A stretch of 64,000 nucleotides of DNA from positions 1,240,001-1,304,000 of the forward strand of contig NZ_JACHNE010000001.1 in the NCBI RefSeq assembly GCF_014205255.1, written 5' to 3'. The notes beneath the pieces are model-generated. The model was not told the DNA's origin. It did not search any database and saw only the letters and a list, made by a program, of their open reading frames with translations. The position numbers were made by a program, and so were the translations under genes. Shown in pieces: positions 53,521-61,941 of the stretch; the first letter of the stretch is position 1, and each line of letters begins with the position of its first letter. This DNA is from Streptomyces caelestis. Its GTDB lineage: Bacteria > Actinomycetota > Actinomycetes > Streptomycetales > Streptomycetaceae.

Positions 53521-54066
53521 ATGCCCCGTTTCACGCCCGAGGAGCTTGAGGCCGCCCGCGACCGAGTCGTGCCGGACGTGGTCGCGGACGGTCTGCGCGT
53601 ACTGTTCTGCGGCATAAATCCCGGTCTGATGACGGCCGCGACGGGCCACCACTTCGCCCGCCCCGGCAACCGCTTCTGGCCGGTGCTGCACCGCTCCGGG
53701 TTCACGCCGCGGCTGCTGAAACCGTCCGAGCAGCAGGAGCTGCTGTCGTACGGACTCGGCATCACCAATGTCGTGGCGCGACCGACCGCTCGGGCGGACG
53801 AGCTGAGCGCCGAGGAGTACCGGGAGGGCGGGCGGCTGCTCGCGCTGAAGGTGGGGCGGCTGCGGCCGCGCTGGCTGGCCGTGGTCGGAGTGACCGCCTA
53901 CCGCGCCGCGTTCGACGACCGGAAGGCCCGGGTCGGGCCGCAGTCGCGGATGATCGGGGACACGCGCGTGTGGGTGCTGCCCAATCCGAGCGGGCTGAAC
54001 GCGCACTGGACGGCCGAGACGATGGCGGAGGAGTTCGCGCGGCTGCGGGAAGCCGCCGAGAGCTGA
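53521..54066 (+). CDS. mug: G/U mismatch-specific uracil-DNA glycosylase
   Basis: A 181-residue DNA-repair enzyme of the MUG branch of the uracil-DNA glycosylase superfamily. Motif 1 is CGINPGLMTAATGHHFA (GINPG, about residues 31-36) and motif 2 is VLPNPSGLNAHW (NPSGLN, about residues 153-158). ARPTARADELSAEEYREGG is also conserved. It removes uracil or ethenocytosine opposite G. It lies 13 bases after purB and is likely co-transcribed. The stop is four bases from the convergent gene. Confidence 0.93.
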   Translation: MPRFTPEELEAARDRVVPDVVADGLRVLFCGINPGLMTAATGHHFARPGNRFWPVLHRSGFTPRLLKPSEQQELLSYGLGITNVVARPTARADELSAEEYREGGRLLALKVGRLRPRWLAVVGVTAYRAAFDDRKARVGPQSRMIGDTRVWVLPNPSGLNAHWTAETMAEEFARLREAAES

Positions 54067-54070
54067 TCTC

Positions 54071-54502
54071 CTACGGCGGGTCCGTCTCCGTGACCACGGC
54101 CAGCAGCTGGACCTCCTGCGAGGTGTCGCGGTCGGTGACCGCCACGGCGACCCAGCGGCCGGTGCCCTCCACCTCCCACACGTACGCGACGCTCGCGCGC
54201 TCGCTCAACTCGGCCCACGGCCGCGGTATCTCCTCCTGCTCGGTGCGCAGCAGGACGGTCCGCAGGTTGTAGGGGGGTGTGTCGCCCCAGCGTGAGGCGA
54301 GGAGTTCGTAGACGGCGTCCCGGTCCTTCTCGTACTGGTCGATCGTCACCGCGCGGAGCGCCGGGTCGTCGTCGCCCGCGGCGTCTAACACCGCGGTGTG
54401 CTGACCGGGCCCGGAAACGCCGACGTCCGACGGGCCGTGCTCCGCCGGAAAGGGGCGGTAGCACAGCTCGTCGATGAGGGCGATGTGCTGTGCGATGTTC
54501 AT
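54071..54502 (-). CDS. Conserved protein of unknown function
   Basis: A 143-residue acidic protein. It begins NIAQHIALIDELCYRPFPAEHGPSDVG and has a C-terminal beta-rich part (ASVAYVWEVEGTGRWVAVAVTDRDTSQEVQLLAVVTETD). The middle reads TIDQYEKDRDAVYELLASRWGDTPPYNLRTVLLRTEQEEIPRPWAELSER. I do not recognise the family; the length and composition are those of a cytoplasmic protein. It is alone on its strand and convergent with mug. Start ATG at 54502. Confidence 0.7.
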   Translation of the reverse strand: MNIAQHIALIDELCYRPFPAEHGPSDVGVSGPGQHTAVLDAAGDDDPALRAVTIDQYEKDRDAVYELLASRWGDTPPYNLRTVLLRTEQEEIPRPWAELSERASVAYVWEVEGTGRWVAVAVTDRDTSQEVQLLAVVTETDPP

Positions 54503-54568
54503 GGATCCAGTAAACCCGCCGCCACTGACACTTGGCGGGGTGTCACTCCTGTTCCGGCCGTTCTCCGG

Positions 54569-55294
54569 TCAGGCGTCCCGGCGGCGCAGGCTCCACGCTC
54601 CCGCCAGCAGGGCGGCCGCCGCCCAGAGCGCGGTCACCGCGAGCCCCGACCACGGCCCGAGGGTGCCGTCGTACGTCTCCCTCAGGACCAGTTGTCCCGC
54701 CTTGTCGGGCAGGAAGTCGGCGACGGTGCCCGTCGCGTCGCCGATCACGAACGACACGACGAGGATGAACGGGATCAGCAGGGACAGCGTGGCCACGCCG
54801 CTGCGCAGCAGGGCGGCGAGTCCCGCGGCGAACAGGGCCATCAGCATGAGGTAGACGCCGCAGCCCACGACGCCGCGCACCTGCTCGCCGGTGCGGAGCC
54901 CGTCGGCCGCCGGGCCGAGCGCGGCCCGCGCCACCAGGAGGGCGGCGAGCGCGGTCACCAGTCCGACCAGCAGAGCCGGTACGGCGATGACGGCCGCCTT
55001 GGCCGCGAACCACCGGCCGCGTCGCGGAACCGCGGCCAGCGAGAGCCGGAGCGCGCCCGACTGGAATTCCGACGACACGGCCATGGCCCCGAAGGAGACG
55101 GCCGCGATCTGCCCCGGCACGACACCGGACAGGGACGTGAACAGGGGGTCGAAGCCGGGGCCCGATGTCTCGGAGACACCGGCGATCGCGGAGAACGCGG
55201 TGGTCGCGGCGAACAGGGCCAGGAGCGCTCCCGGGAGCGAGCGGAGCGTACGGATCTTCAGCCACTCGGAGCGGAGGACGGGGGTGAGTTCCAT
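54569..55294 (-). CDS. ABC-2-type permease
   Basis: A 241-residue permease with six membrane segments: SLPGALLALFAATTAFSAIAG, GQIAAVSFGAMAVSSE, AKAAVIAVPALLVGLVTALAALLVA, VVGCGVYLMLMALFAAGLAALL, LSLLIPFILVVSFVIG and LAVTALWAAAALLAGAW. The start ELTPVLRSEWLKIRTLRSL is typical of ABC-2 permeases of the NosY/CcmB-like drug or bacteriocin exporters. The ATPase gene ends two bases before it. The pair faces a two-component system, so a stress- or drug-induced exporter is likely. Confidence 0.88.
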   Translation of the reverse strand: MELTPVLRSEWLKIRTLRSLPGALLALFAATTAFSAIAGVSETSGPGFDPLFTSLSGVVPGQIAAVSFGAMAVSSEFQSGALRLSLAAVPRRGRWFAAKAAVIAVPALLVGLVTALAALLVARAALGPAADGLRTGEQVRGVVGCGVYLMLMALFAAGLAALLRSGVATLSLLIPFILVVSFVIGDATGTVADFLPDKAGQLVLRETYDGTLGPWSGLAVTALWAAAALLAGAWSLRRRDA

Positions 55295-55296
55295 GG

Positions 55297-56217
55297 TCAG
55301 GCCTCCTGCGGCTGGGTGGTGAACTCGGCTTCGGCCGACGTGAGGTCGAAATAGGCCTGTTCCAACGTGCCCTCCTCGGCCGCGAGTTCGAGGACCGGCA
55401 CACCCGCGGCGGAGGCGATGCGGCCGATGTCGTCCACGCGTGCGTGGTGCACGGTCCAGTGACTGTCCGGGTGTTCCACGGCGTCGTGGCCGTGCCGGGC
55501 GAGAGCGCTGCGGAGGGCGGCGGGGTCGGATGTGCGGATGCGTACGCTGGGCTGCACGCGTGCGTCGATGAAGTCCCGCATCGGGGTGTCGGCCAGTAGC
55601 CGGCCCCGGCCGAGGACGACGAGGTGGTCCGCGAAGGAGGCGGTCTCCTTCATCAGATGGCTGGAGACCAGCACCGTGCGGCCCTCCCCCGCGAGCCGGC
55701 GCAGCAACTGCCGGATCCACACGATGCCTTCGGGGTCGAGGCCGTTGGACGGCTCGTCCAGCATGACCACCTCGGGATCGCCCAGCAGGGCGGCGGCGAT
55801 GCCCAGGCGCTGGCGCATGCCGAGGGAGTACGTCCGCACACGGCGCCGGGCCACCGACGCCAGGCCGGTGTCCTCCAGCACCTCGTCGACCCGCCGGTCC
55901 GGGATGCGGTTGCTGGTCGCCAGGACACGGAGGTGGTCGCGAGCGGTGCGGGAGCCGTGCGCGGCCTGCGCGTCGAGCAGGGCGCCCACCTGGCGCAGGG
56001 GTTCGCGCAGCGTCGGGTAGGCGCGGCCGCCGAGGGTGGCGGTACCGGCGGTCGGCCGGTCGAGGCCGAGCACCAGCCGCATGGTGGTGGACTTCCCGGC
56101 GCCGTTGGGGCCGAGGAAGCCGGTGACGCGGCCGGGCAGGACGCGGAAGGTGAGGCCGTCCACGGCCCGTTTGCCGCCGTACTCCTTGGTGAGGTCCTGG
56201 ACTTCGATGCTGGTCAT
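55297..56217 (-). CDS. ABC transporter ATPase, DrrA/BcrA-type
   Basis: A 306-residue ATPase. Walker A GPNGAGKST (about residues 38-46), signature YSLGMRQRLGIAAALLG, Walker B VVMLDEPSNGLDPEGI and the H-loop VLVSSHLM are present. The start TSIEVQDLTKEYGGKRAVDGLTFRVLPGRVTGFLG is typical of drug-exporter ATPases. It precedes the permease by two bases, and their promoter faces that of the histidine kinase gene. Start ATG at 56217. Confidence 0.93.
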   Translation of the reverse strand: MTSIEVQDLTKEYGGKRAVDGLTFRVLPGRVTGFLGPNGAGKSTTMRLVLGLDRPTAGTATLGGRAYPTLREPLRQVGALLDAQAAHGSRTARDHLRVLATSNRIPDRRVDEVLEDTGLASVARRRVRTYSLGMRQRLGIAAALLGDPEVVMLDEPSNGLDPEGIVWIRQLLRRLAGEGRTVLVSSHLMKETASFADHLVVLGRGRLLADTPMRDFIDARVQPSVRIRTSDPAALRSALARHGHDAVEHPDSHWTVHHARVDDIGRIASAAGVPVLELAAEEGTLEQAYFDLTSAEAEFTTQPQEA

Positions 56218-56249
56218 GGCAGCAGCGTGGCCGGTCGGCCGGGGTGCGG

Positions 56250-56293
56250 GCCTCCCCCGGCGGTGGAGATCGCCTCCCCCGTGCGGGGGAGGC
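56250..56293. promoter_or_regulatory. Repeated GCCTCCCCC and hairpin in the divergent ABC/TCS promoter
   Basis: GCCTCCCCC occurs at 56250-56258 and at 56272-56280, and its complement GGGGGAGGC at 56285-56293. The second and third copies make a 9-bp hairpin with loop GTGC; the first could pair with the same arm instead. Located between the two divergent starts, it may be a response-regulator site or an RNA switch in the kinase leader. Confidence 0.5.
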
Positions 56294-56325
56294 TCGCTGT
56301 CAGTGGCGGCTGGCACGATGGCGCA

Positions 56326-57495
56326 ATGGTCCGCATGCTGCGCCCTTTCACTCGGGCGGTGACGTACACGCGGTGGCTGCACCTGCTGGTGGCCATCGTG
56401 TGGCCGTCCCTGTGGTTGTTCGTCAAAGAGGCGTGGTGGACCCAGGCCACGGCCGCCGTGCTGCTCGGACTCGCGGGCCTCGTGCCCGCCACACGACTGG
56501 TGGAGGGGTTCCAGGCCCGTCTGTTGCTGACCGGCCGGCGGCATGACAGCGAGAATGCGGAGATCGTGGCCACCCCGTCGGCCACGTGGGCCGACCGCGG
56601 TCGGACGGTGGTGTGGCTGGAGGCGCGGCTGGCCCTCGGCTGGATCGTGGCCCACCTCTCCGTCCAGTTGCCTTTCCTCGCGGTCGACTTGCTGACCACG
56701 GGGTTGGGTCAGGGGCCGACCGCCGACGGCTACGTAAGCGTCGAGGAGCACCACTGGTGGCACGCCCTGCTCGCGCCCCTGCCACTGCTGCTGTTGCCCG
56801 TGGTCGTGGTCTGGTCCGGTCACCTCATCACCGCGCTGGCCGTGAAGCTCCTCGGCCCGTCTCCCGCGGAGCGGCTCGCGGCCATGGAGGAGCGCACCGA
56901 ACAGCTCCTTGAACGCACGCGCATCGCCCGCGAGTTGCACGACTCCATCGGCCACGCGCTCACGGTCGCCGTCGTGCAGGCGGGGGCCGCGCGAGCGGCG
57001 GGCGATCCCGCCTTCACCGACCGCGCCCTGGGCGCCATCGAGGAGACCGGCCGGGCCGCCCTGGAGGATCTGGAGCGGGTGCTCGGTGTCCTGCGCGAGT
57101 CGGGGAAACCTGTCAGCAGCAGACCGACCCTCGCGGACGCCGACCGGCTGCTGGAGTCCGCGCGCGCTTCCGGGGCGAAGGTCGACGCCGAGGTGACCGG
57201 CCCCGTGGACACGGTGCCCGGGCCGGTGTCCCGGGAGGGCTACCGGATCCTGCAGGAGGCGCTGACCAACGTGCTGCGGCACGCCGGAACCGTACCCGTA
57301 CGGGTCCGTGTGCACGTCGCTGCGGACACCCTCGTCCTCGCGATACGCAACCCGCTGACGGAGCCGATCCCCGGCCCCGGGCGCGGCAGCGGCCTGCGCG
57401 GCATACGCGAGCGCGCCGCCCTGCTGGGCGGGCTGGCCCAAACCGGCCCCGACGAAGGTGACTGGCAGGTTCATGTCGAGCTGCCATTGAGTTGA
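56326..57495 (+). CDS. NarL-type sensor histidine kinase
   Basis: A 389-residue kinase of the HisKA_3 group. Four membrane segments lie in the first 170 residues: [58 protein letters not shown] and [24 protein letters not shown]. The dimerisation/phospho-acceptor box is [25 protein letters not shown], and the ATPase domain has [19 protein letters not shown] and [16 protein letters not shown]. There is no large outer sensor, so the membrane part itself may sense, for example, an envelope-active drug. It is followed by its response regulator. Confidence 0.9.
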   Translation: MVRMLRPFTRAVTYTRWLHLLVAIVWPSLWLFVKEAWWTQATAAVLLGLAGLVPATRLVEGFQARLLLTGRRHDSENAEIVATPSATWADRGRTVVWLEARLALGWIVAHLSVQLPFLAVDLLTTGLGQGPTADGYVSVEEHHWWHALLAPLPLLLLPVVVVWSGHLITALAVKLLGPSPAERLAAMEERTEQLLERTRIARELHDSIGHALTVAVVQAGAARAAGDPAFTDRALGAIEETGRAALEDLERVLGVLRESGKPVSSRPTLADADRLLESARASGAKVDAEVTGPVDTVPGPVSREGYRILQEALTNVLRHAGTVPVRVRVHVAADTLVLAIRNPLTEPIPGPGRGSGLRGIRERAALLGGLAQTGPDEGDWQVHVELPLS

Positions 57496-57509
57496 TCTAC
57501 GCTGGTCCG

Positions 57510-58172
57510 ATGCCGGTCACCGTTCTCCTCGTCGACGACGAACCCCTCGTGCGCGCGGGTCTGCGGGCCGTGCTGGAGGCACAGCCCGACATCGAGGTGG
57601 TCGGGGAGGCCGCGGACGGGGCGGCGGTGATCCCGCTCGTGCGGCAGCTGCGGCCCGACGTGGTCGCCATGGACGTGCGGATGCCGCTGCTGGACGGGAT
57701 CGAGGCCACCCGGGTGCTGCTGCGGACGGTCGACGAGCCGCCGAGGATCCTCGTGGTGACGACGTTCGAGAACGACGAGTACGTGTACGAGGCGCTGCGG
57801 GCGGGTGCCGACGGGTTCCTGCTGAAGCGGGCCCGGCCGGCCGAGATCGTGCACGCGGTGCGGCTGATCGCCGAGGGCGAGTCGCTGCTGTTCCCGGCCT
57901 CGGTACGGCAACTGGCCGCCGAGTACGGCGAGGGCGGCGGGAACCGGGCCGCGCGGGCGGCGATGGAGCGGGCCCAGCTGACCGAGCGGGAGGGCGAGGT
58001 GCTGCGGCTGATGGCGCGGGGCCTGTCGAACGCGGAGATCGCCGCCCGGCTGGTCGTGGGCACCGAGACGGTGAAGTCGCATGTGAGCGCCGTACTGGCG
58101 AAGCTGGGAGCGAGGGACCGCACGCAGGCGGTGATCGCGGCGTACGAGTCGGGGTTCGTCGCGCCGGGGTGA
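57510..58172 (+). CDS. NarL/LuxR-type response regulator
   Basis: A 220-residue regulator. Receiver domain [16 protein letters not shown], phospho-Asp in [48 protein letters not shown]-terminal LuxR helix-turn-helix [52 protein letters not shown]. It is paired with the kinase 14 bases upstream and probably controls the divergent ABC exporter. I use ATG 57510 ([10 protein letters not shown]), six codons inside the longest frame. Confidence 0.93.
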   Translation: MPVTVLLVDDEPLVRAGLRAVLEAQPDIEVVGEAADGAAVIPLVRQLRPDVVAMDVRMPLLDGIEATRVLLRTVDEPPRILVVTTFENDEYVYEALRAGADGFLLKRARPAEIVHAVRLIAEGESLLFPASVRQLAAEYGEGGGNRAARAAMERAQLTEREGEVLRLMARGLSNAEIAARLVVGTETVKSHVSAVLAKLGARDRTQAVIAAYESGFVAPG

Positions 58173-58260
58173 TCGGCGGGCGCCTGCGCCCGCCCCTCGC
58201 CGGGGTCCGCCGCGCCGAGTACGATCCGGCCAACACGCGCACGAGCTGGGAGGACGGACG

Positions 58261-59403
58261 GTGGGGCGGCTGACCGGCGGGGATCCCTCGCTGTTGCGGA
58301 GAATCAACTCCGCGGTGGTGCTGCACGCGCTGCGTGGCACGGACTGCGCGACGCTGACCGAGATCACCCGGGTGACGGGACTGTCCCGGCCGACCGTCGA
58401 GGGCGTCGTCGAAGGGCTCGTCGAGGCCGGTCTCGTCGTCGAGAAGGCGGCCGAGGAGGGTGCCGCGCGACGGCAGGGGCGGCCGGCGCGGCGGTTCCGG
58501 TTCCGGGCGGAGGCGGGGCATCTGCTGGGGCTCGAGATCGGCGCGCACCGGGTGGCCGCGCTGCTGGCCGACCTGGACGGCCGGGTGATCGGCTCCCAGG
58601 CCAAGGACGTGCCCGAGACGGCGGGGGCCGACGAGCGGCTGGAGCGGCTGCGGGGGGCCGTCGCCGAGTTGCTGCGCCGGGCCGGTGTCGCACGCGGCTC
58701 GCTGCGGGCCGTGGGCGTGGCGACGCCCGGGATCGTCAAGGCGGACGGCACGGTACGGCTGGGCACCGCGCTGCCCGGGTGGACGGGACTGCGGCTGGGC
58801 GAGCGGCTGAGCCGGTCGTTCAAGTGCCCGGTCCTGGTCGAGAACGACGCCAACGCGGCGGCCGTCGCCGAGCACTGGAAGGGCGCGGCCACCGAGTCGG
58901 ACGACGTGGTGTTCGTGCTGGCGGGGCTCAGCCCGGGCGCCGGTTCATTGATCGGGGGGCGGCTGCACCGGGGCTACGGCGGGGCGGCCGGCGAGATCGG
59001 CGCGCTGCATCTGCTGGGCCGGGAGGTGACGCCCGAGATGCTCCTCTCCACCACGGACGAGCCCCTTCACCCCCTCGACGAGCAGGCCGTCGCCGAGGTC
59101 TTCGCCCGGGCCCGCGAGGGCGACCAGCGGGCCCGCGCCGCCGTCGACCGCTTCCTCCAGCGCCTGGTCCACGACGTGGCAGCCCTGGTCCTCGCCCTCG
59201 ACCCGGAACTGGTCGTCATCGGCGGCTGGGCAGCAGGCCTGGACGGCGTCCTGGACCCCCTCCGCCAGCAACTGGCCCGCTACTGCCTGCGCCCCCCGGA
59301 GGTGACCCTGTCCCGCCTGGGGGACGCGGCCGTGGCCACGGGCGCCCTGCGCCTGGCCCTGGACCACGTCGAGGAGCAGCTGTTCACAGTGGAACGCCGC
59401 TGA
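58261..59403 (+). CDS. ROK-family transcriptional regulator
   Basis: A 380-residue protein. A winged helix-turn-helix (LLRRINSAVVLHALRGTDCATLTEITRVTGLSRPTVEGVVEGLVEAGLV, about residues 10-60) precedes a sugar-kinase-like ROK domain with LGLEIGAHRVAALLADLDG, VATPGIV, LVENDANAAAVAEHW and GYGGAAGEIGALHL. The usual CxCGxxGC zinc motif after that is absent. ROK regulators mostly repress sugar uptake genes; none is adjacent. GAGG stands before the GTG. It ends at the hairpin repeat copy C. Confidence 0.9.
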   Translation: MGRLTGGDPSLLRRINSAVVLHALRGTDCATLTEITRVTGLSRPTVEGVVEGLVEAGLVVEKAAEEGAARRQGRPARRFRFRAEAGHLLGLEIGAHRVAALLADLDGRVIGSQAKDVPETAGADERLERLRGAVAELLRRAGVARGSLRAVGVATPGIVKADGTVRLGTALPGWTGLRLGERLSRSFKCPVLVENDANAAAVAEHWKGAATESDDVVFVLAGLSPGAGSLIGGRLHRGYGGAAGEIGALHLLGREVTPEMLLSTTDEPLHPLDEQAVAEVFARAREGDQRARAAVDRFLQRLVHDVAALVLALDPELVVIGGWAAGLDGVLDPLRQQLARYCLRPPEVTLSRLGDAAVATGALRLALDHVEEQLFTVERR

Positions 59404-59419
59404 ACGGCAACGCCTTCAA

Positions 59420-59487
59420 GGGGGCGCGGGGCTGTATCGACACGCGGCTCCGCCGCGTGGGCGCGACCAGCCACGACGCACCCGCAG
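59420..59487. repeat. Dispersed hairpin repeat, copy C (inverted)
   Basis: The reverse complement of this stretch matches copy A in most positions (GTGGCTGGTCGCGCCCAC, CGGCGGAGCCG, CACAGCCCCGCGCCCC-type blocks). Stem CACGCGGC-TCC-GCCGCGTG (59441-59459). It lies 16 bases after the ROK stop, in front of the transposase remnant and a convergent small gene. Confidence 0.65.
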
Positions 59488-59505
59488 CCCGCCACTCATC
59501 GCCCC

Positions 59506-59605
59506 GGCAAGCACCACACCCAGGCCCTGCTCTGCCTCGCCAGACGCCGGGCCGATGTCCTCTTCGCGATGCTCCGCGACGGAACCTTACGAGCCCCAAC
59601 CGGCT
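59506..59605 (+). pseudogene. Fragment of an IS110/IS116-type transposase
   Basis: In the frame of the ATG at 59569, bases about 59506-59605 read GKHHTQALLCLARRRADVLFAMLRDGTLRAP. This matches the end of IS110-family transposases (typically HTQALLALARRR-NVLWAMLRD). Nothing upstream or downstream continues the gene, so it is a remnant of an old insertion, 18 bases beyond repeat copy C. Confidence 0.6.
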
Positions 59606-59635
59606 GCGGCCAGGTGAGGAGTCCAGACCGCTCGG

Positions 59636-59869
59636 TCAGTCCTCCGGCCGAAGCCGCTGACGAGCGGCCTCAAGCCGCTGGTCATAGTCAGGCGCGAACA
59701 GCCCAGGAAGCGCCTTGTCCAGCGTTCCGGCGATCCGATGGATCGGCGCCCAGACCGCCGGATCGTCGACAACGCGGCTGAGGTCCGTCATCTGGAGCTT
59801 CTCCAGCCAGTGCGACAGCACCAGTGCCTCGTCCCTCGTGAGCTTGATCGTGACCTGGCTATCACGCAT
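59636..59869 (-). CDS. Small protein of unknown function
   Basis: A 77-residue acidic protein: RDSQVTIKLTRDEALVLSHWLEKLQMTDLSRVVDDPAVWAPIHRIAGTLDKALPGLFAPDYDQRLEAARQRLRPED. A beta-strand start (SQVTIKLT) and two long helices are likely. AGGGG lies six bases before the ATG at 59869, which decides the start. I recall similar short proteins beside GntR regulators in Streptomyces but know no function. It stands 95 bases downstream of the UTRA regulator gene on the same strand and may be co-transcribed. Confidence 0.65.
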   Translation of the reverse strand: MRDSQVTIKLTRDEALVLSHWLEKLQMTDLSRVVDDPAVWAPIHRIAGTLDKALPGLFAPDYDQRLEAARQRLRPED

Positions 59870-59964
59870 GCCCACCCCTACGGCTCGGCCCGCCCTCGAC
59901 CGCACGAACCTACCGGCCTTGGACCTTGACCAAACACATAGGGGCACCCTCCGAAACCCGACGG

Positions 59965-60726
59965 TCAGGAAGCCTGCCGCTGCGGCTCGGCGTGAATTTC
60001 CGCCCCAGCCGAGTCACCGAAGGTCAACCGACACGTGTCAGCGCGATACGTCGCCACCGAAAGCGCACCCGTGCGCCCCCCGGCGACGAACCGGGTCGTC
60101 ACCACGAGCACGGGCGCCCCAGGCAGTCGGTCGAGTTCCTTCGCGTCCTCGGCCCCGGCGGAACCGAGCTCCACCGCGTTCTCCTGCCGCTGCAGCTCCA
60201 GCCGCTGGAGCTCGCGCAGCACCGCACGCGCGCGTGCCGCTCCGGACGGCGCGTCGATGCCGGAGAGTTCGGGCACCGAGGACTGCGGGACGTACAGCAG
60301 CTCGGCGGCGACCGGCCGGCCGTGCGAGACCCGGGAGCGCCGCACGATGTGCACGGACTCCTCCGGGCCGGTCTCCAGCGCCTCGGCGACCGCCGCGGGC
60401 GGCACCGCCGCCGTACAGTCGACGGGCTGCCAGGCGTCCTCGGGGCCGCCCGGCCAGGTGTGCGGGCCGGTGCCGAGGGAGACGCCCACGCGGGGCGGCG
60501 CGACGGTCGTACCGACTCCGCGGCGGCGCTGGAGTCTGCCCTCCAGTTCGAGTTGCTCCAGGGCCTGGCGGAGCGTGGCGCGAGCGACGCCGAAGCGGGC
60601 CGCGAGGTCGCGCTCGTTGGGCAGGATCTCCCCCACGGAGAACTCCGAGTCGAGCGCTTGGCTGAGCACGGTCTTGAGATGCCAGTACTTCGGTTCCGGC
60701 ACCGATTCCAGCTGCGTGGTCCCCAC
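59965..60726 (-). CDS. GntR-family regulator with UTRA domain (HutC type)
   Basis: A 253-residue regulator. The winged helix-turn-helix is YWHLKTVLSQALDSEFSVGEILPNERDLAARFGVARATLRQALEQLELEGRLQRRRGVGTTV (about residues 14-74), and the UTRA effector domain follows (about 95-240, ESVHIVRRSRVSHGRPVAAELLYVP). Such proteins sense sugar phosphates, histidine-derived or similar metabolites. GTG 60726 is chosen because GGAGG lies five bases upstream; a longer ATG start at 60792 adds 22 unlike residues. A 14-bp GntR-like palindrome lies 97 bases further upstream. Confidence 0.88.
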   Translation of the reverse strand: MGTTQLESVPEPKYWHLKTVLSQALDSEFSVGEILPNERDLAARFGVARATLRQALEQLELEGRLQRRRGVGTTVAPPRVGVSLGTGPHTWPGGPEDAWQPVDCTAAVPPAAVAEALETGPEESVHIVRRSRVSHGRPVAAELLYVPQSSVPELSGIDAPSGAARARAVLRELQRLELQRQENAVELGSAGAEDAKELDRLPGAPVLVVTTRFVAGGRTGALSVATYRADTCRLTFGDSAGAEIHAEPQRQAS

Positions 60727-60822
60727 CCTGTCCTCCGCAATCGCCGTGGTCGGCGGCTTTTCAGCGCCCTTGTTTTTTAAAGGTTGTTTCACTTCTCTGC
60801 GACCATAGGGCGGCCCTGATCC

Positions 60823-60836
60823 TTGGTCAAGACCAA
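60823..60836. promoter_or_regulatory. GntR-like palindrome TTGGTC-AA-GACCAA
   Basis: A perfect 6-base inverted repeat upstream of the UTRA regulator, close to the TGGTCTAGACCA class of HutC/DasR operators but two bases shorter in the centre. It lies between that gene and the stop of the ECF sigma gene, in an A/T-richer stretch. It is a candidate autoregulatory site. Confidence 0.55.
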
Positions 60837-60895
60837 TGGCCGGGAACGTTCACGGGACGTTCATGCGAGGCCGCGGCGGGAGTCCTGCGGCGCGT

Positions 60896-61789
60896 CTAGA
60901 CGGCGGCCAGAGCGCGCAGCTTGTCGGGGTTGCGGACGATGTAGACCGTCTGGACACGGCCGTCGGCGACGTCGAGCTGGAAGACGGAGTCGGGCTTGTC
61001 ACCGGACACGACCAGAACGGCCGGGCCGCCGTTGAGCTCCAGGAAACGCAGGGAGAAGTTGGGGACGCCCTTTCGCGCGGCGCCGACGAGGAAGCGGCCC
61101 ACCTTGTCCGCCGTCCGGAGAACCCGCAGCGGCGCCCGCGACTTGCCGCCGCTGTCGCCGACGAGCCGGACGTCCGGGGCGAGCACCGCCATCAGCCCTT
61201 CGAGGTCGCCGTCCGCCGCGGCGGCGAGGAACCGTTCGGTGAGGTCGCGCCGCTGGGCGGGGTCGACCTCGTAGCGCGGCCGCCGCTCCTCGACGTGTTT
61301 GCGGGCCCGCCCGGCCAGTTGACGGACCGCAGGTTCGCCCCGGTCGAGCATGGCGGCGATCTCGGCGTACGGGAAGCCGAAGGCCTCGCGCAGCACGAAC
61401 ACCGCCCGCTCCAGCGGTGACAGCGACTCCAGCACGACGAGGACGGCGAGCGAGACGGAGTCCGCGAGCACGGCCCGCTCGGCGGTGTCCGGTACGGTGT
61501 CGCCGAAGTCGGTGACGTACGGCTCGGGCAGCCATGGGCCCACGTACGTCTCTCCGCGGGCCTTGATCTGGCGCAGCCGGTCGATGGCGAGGCGGGTGGT
61601 GATCCGTACGAGGTAGCCGCGCGGTTCGCGCACGTCGCCGCGGTCGCTGCCCGACCAGCGCAGCCAGGCCTCCTGGACCACGTCCTCCGCGTCGGCGACG
61701 CGGCCCAGCATGCGGTAGGCGACGCCCAGTAGGACGGGGCGGTGCGCTTCGAAGACGTCGGTCGCGGTCTCGGAGGTCACGGACTCCAT
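60896..61789 (-). CDS. sigJ: ECF41-type sigma factor (SigJ family)
   Basis: A 297-residue extracytoplasmic-function sigma factor. Region 2 is DVFEAHRPVLLGVAYRMLGRVADAEDVVQEAWLRW (about residues 10-45). The linker has WLPEP (about 87-91) and region 4 reads LSPLERAVFVLREAFGFPYAEIAAMLDRGEPAVRQLAGRARKHV. A C-terminal SnoaL-like domain (about 190-290) starts with AAADGDLEGLMAVLAPDVRLVGDSGGKSRA, holding the DSGGK variant of DGGGK. WLPEP and DGGGK are the hallmarks of ECF41, where the tail acts as a built-in anti-sigma. It is divergent from an alpha/beta hydrolase gene. Start ATG at 61789. Confidence 0.9.
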   Translation of the reverse strand: MESVTSETATDVFEAHRPVLLGVAYRMLGRVADAEDVVQEAWLRWSGSDRGDVREPRGYLVRITTRLAIDRLRQIKARGETYVGPWLPEPYVTDFGDTVPDTAERAVLADSVSLAVLVVLESLSPLERAVFVLREAFGFPYAEIAAMLDRGEPAVRQLAGRARKHVEERRPRYEVDPAQRRDLTERFLAAAADGDLEGLMAVLAPDVRLVGDSGGKSRAPLRVLRTADKVGRFLVGAARKGVPNFSLRFLELNGGPAVLVVSGDKPDSVFQLDVADGRVQTVYIVRNPDKLRALAAV

Positions 61790-61941
61790 CCCAACCCACC
61801 GGTGCGGCCCTGTCCAGGCGGAATCGCCTTCCCGGACAGCCGCGGCCGTCAAAGTGGCGACAACTCGGGGCTACCCGCCGGTAGCAATTGCTGACAAGCT
61901 GTCTACGGCGTCCGTCAGCGAGTACAGCCGAGGAGCACCGC

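Noticed and set aside
50055..53768. A 1237-codon open frame on the minus strand opposite the CNNM, SGNH and purB genes
   Set aside because: Shadow frame; all conserved domains are on the + strand.
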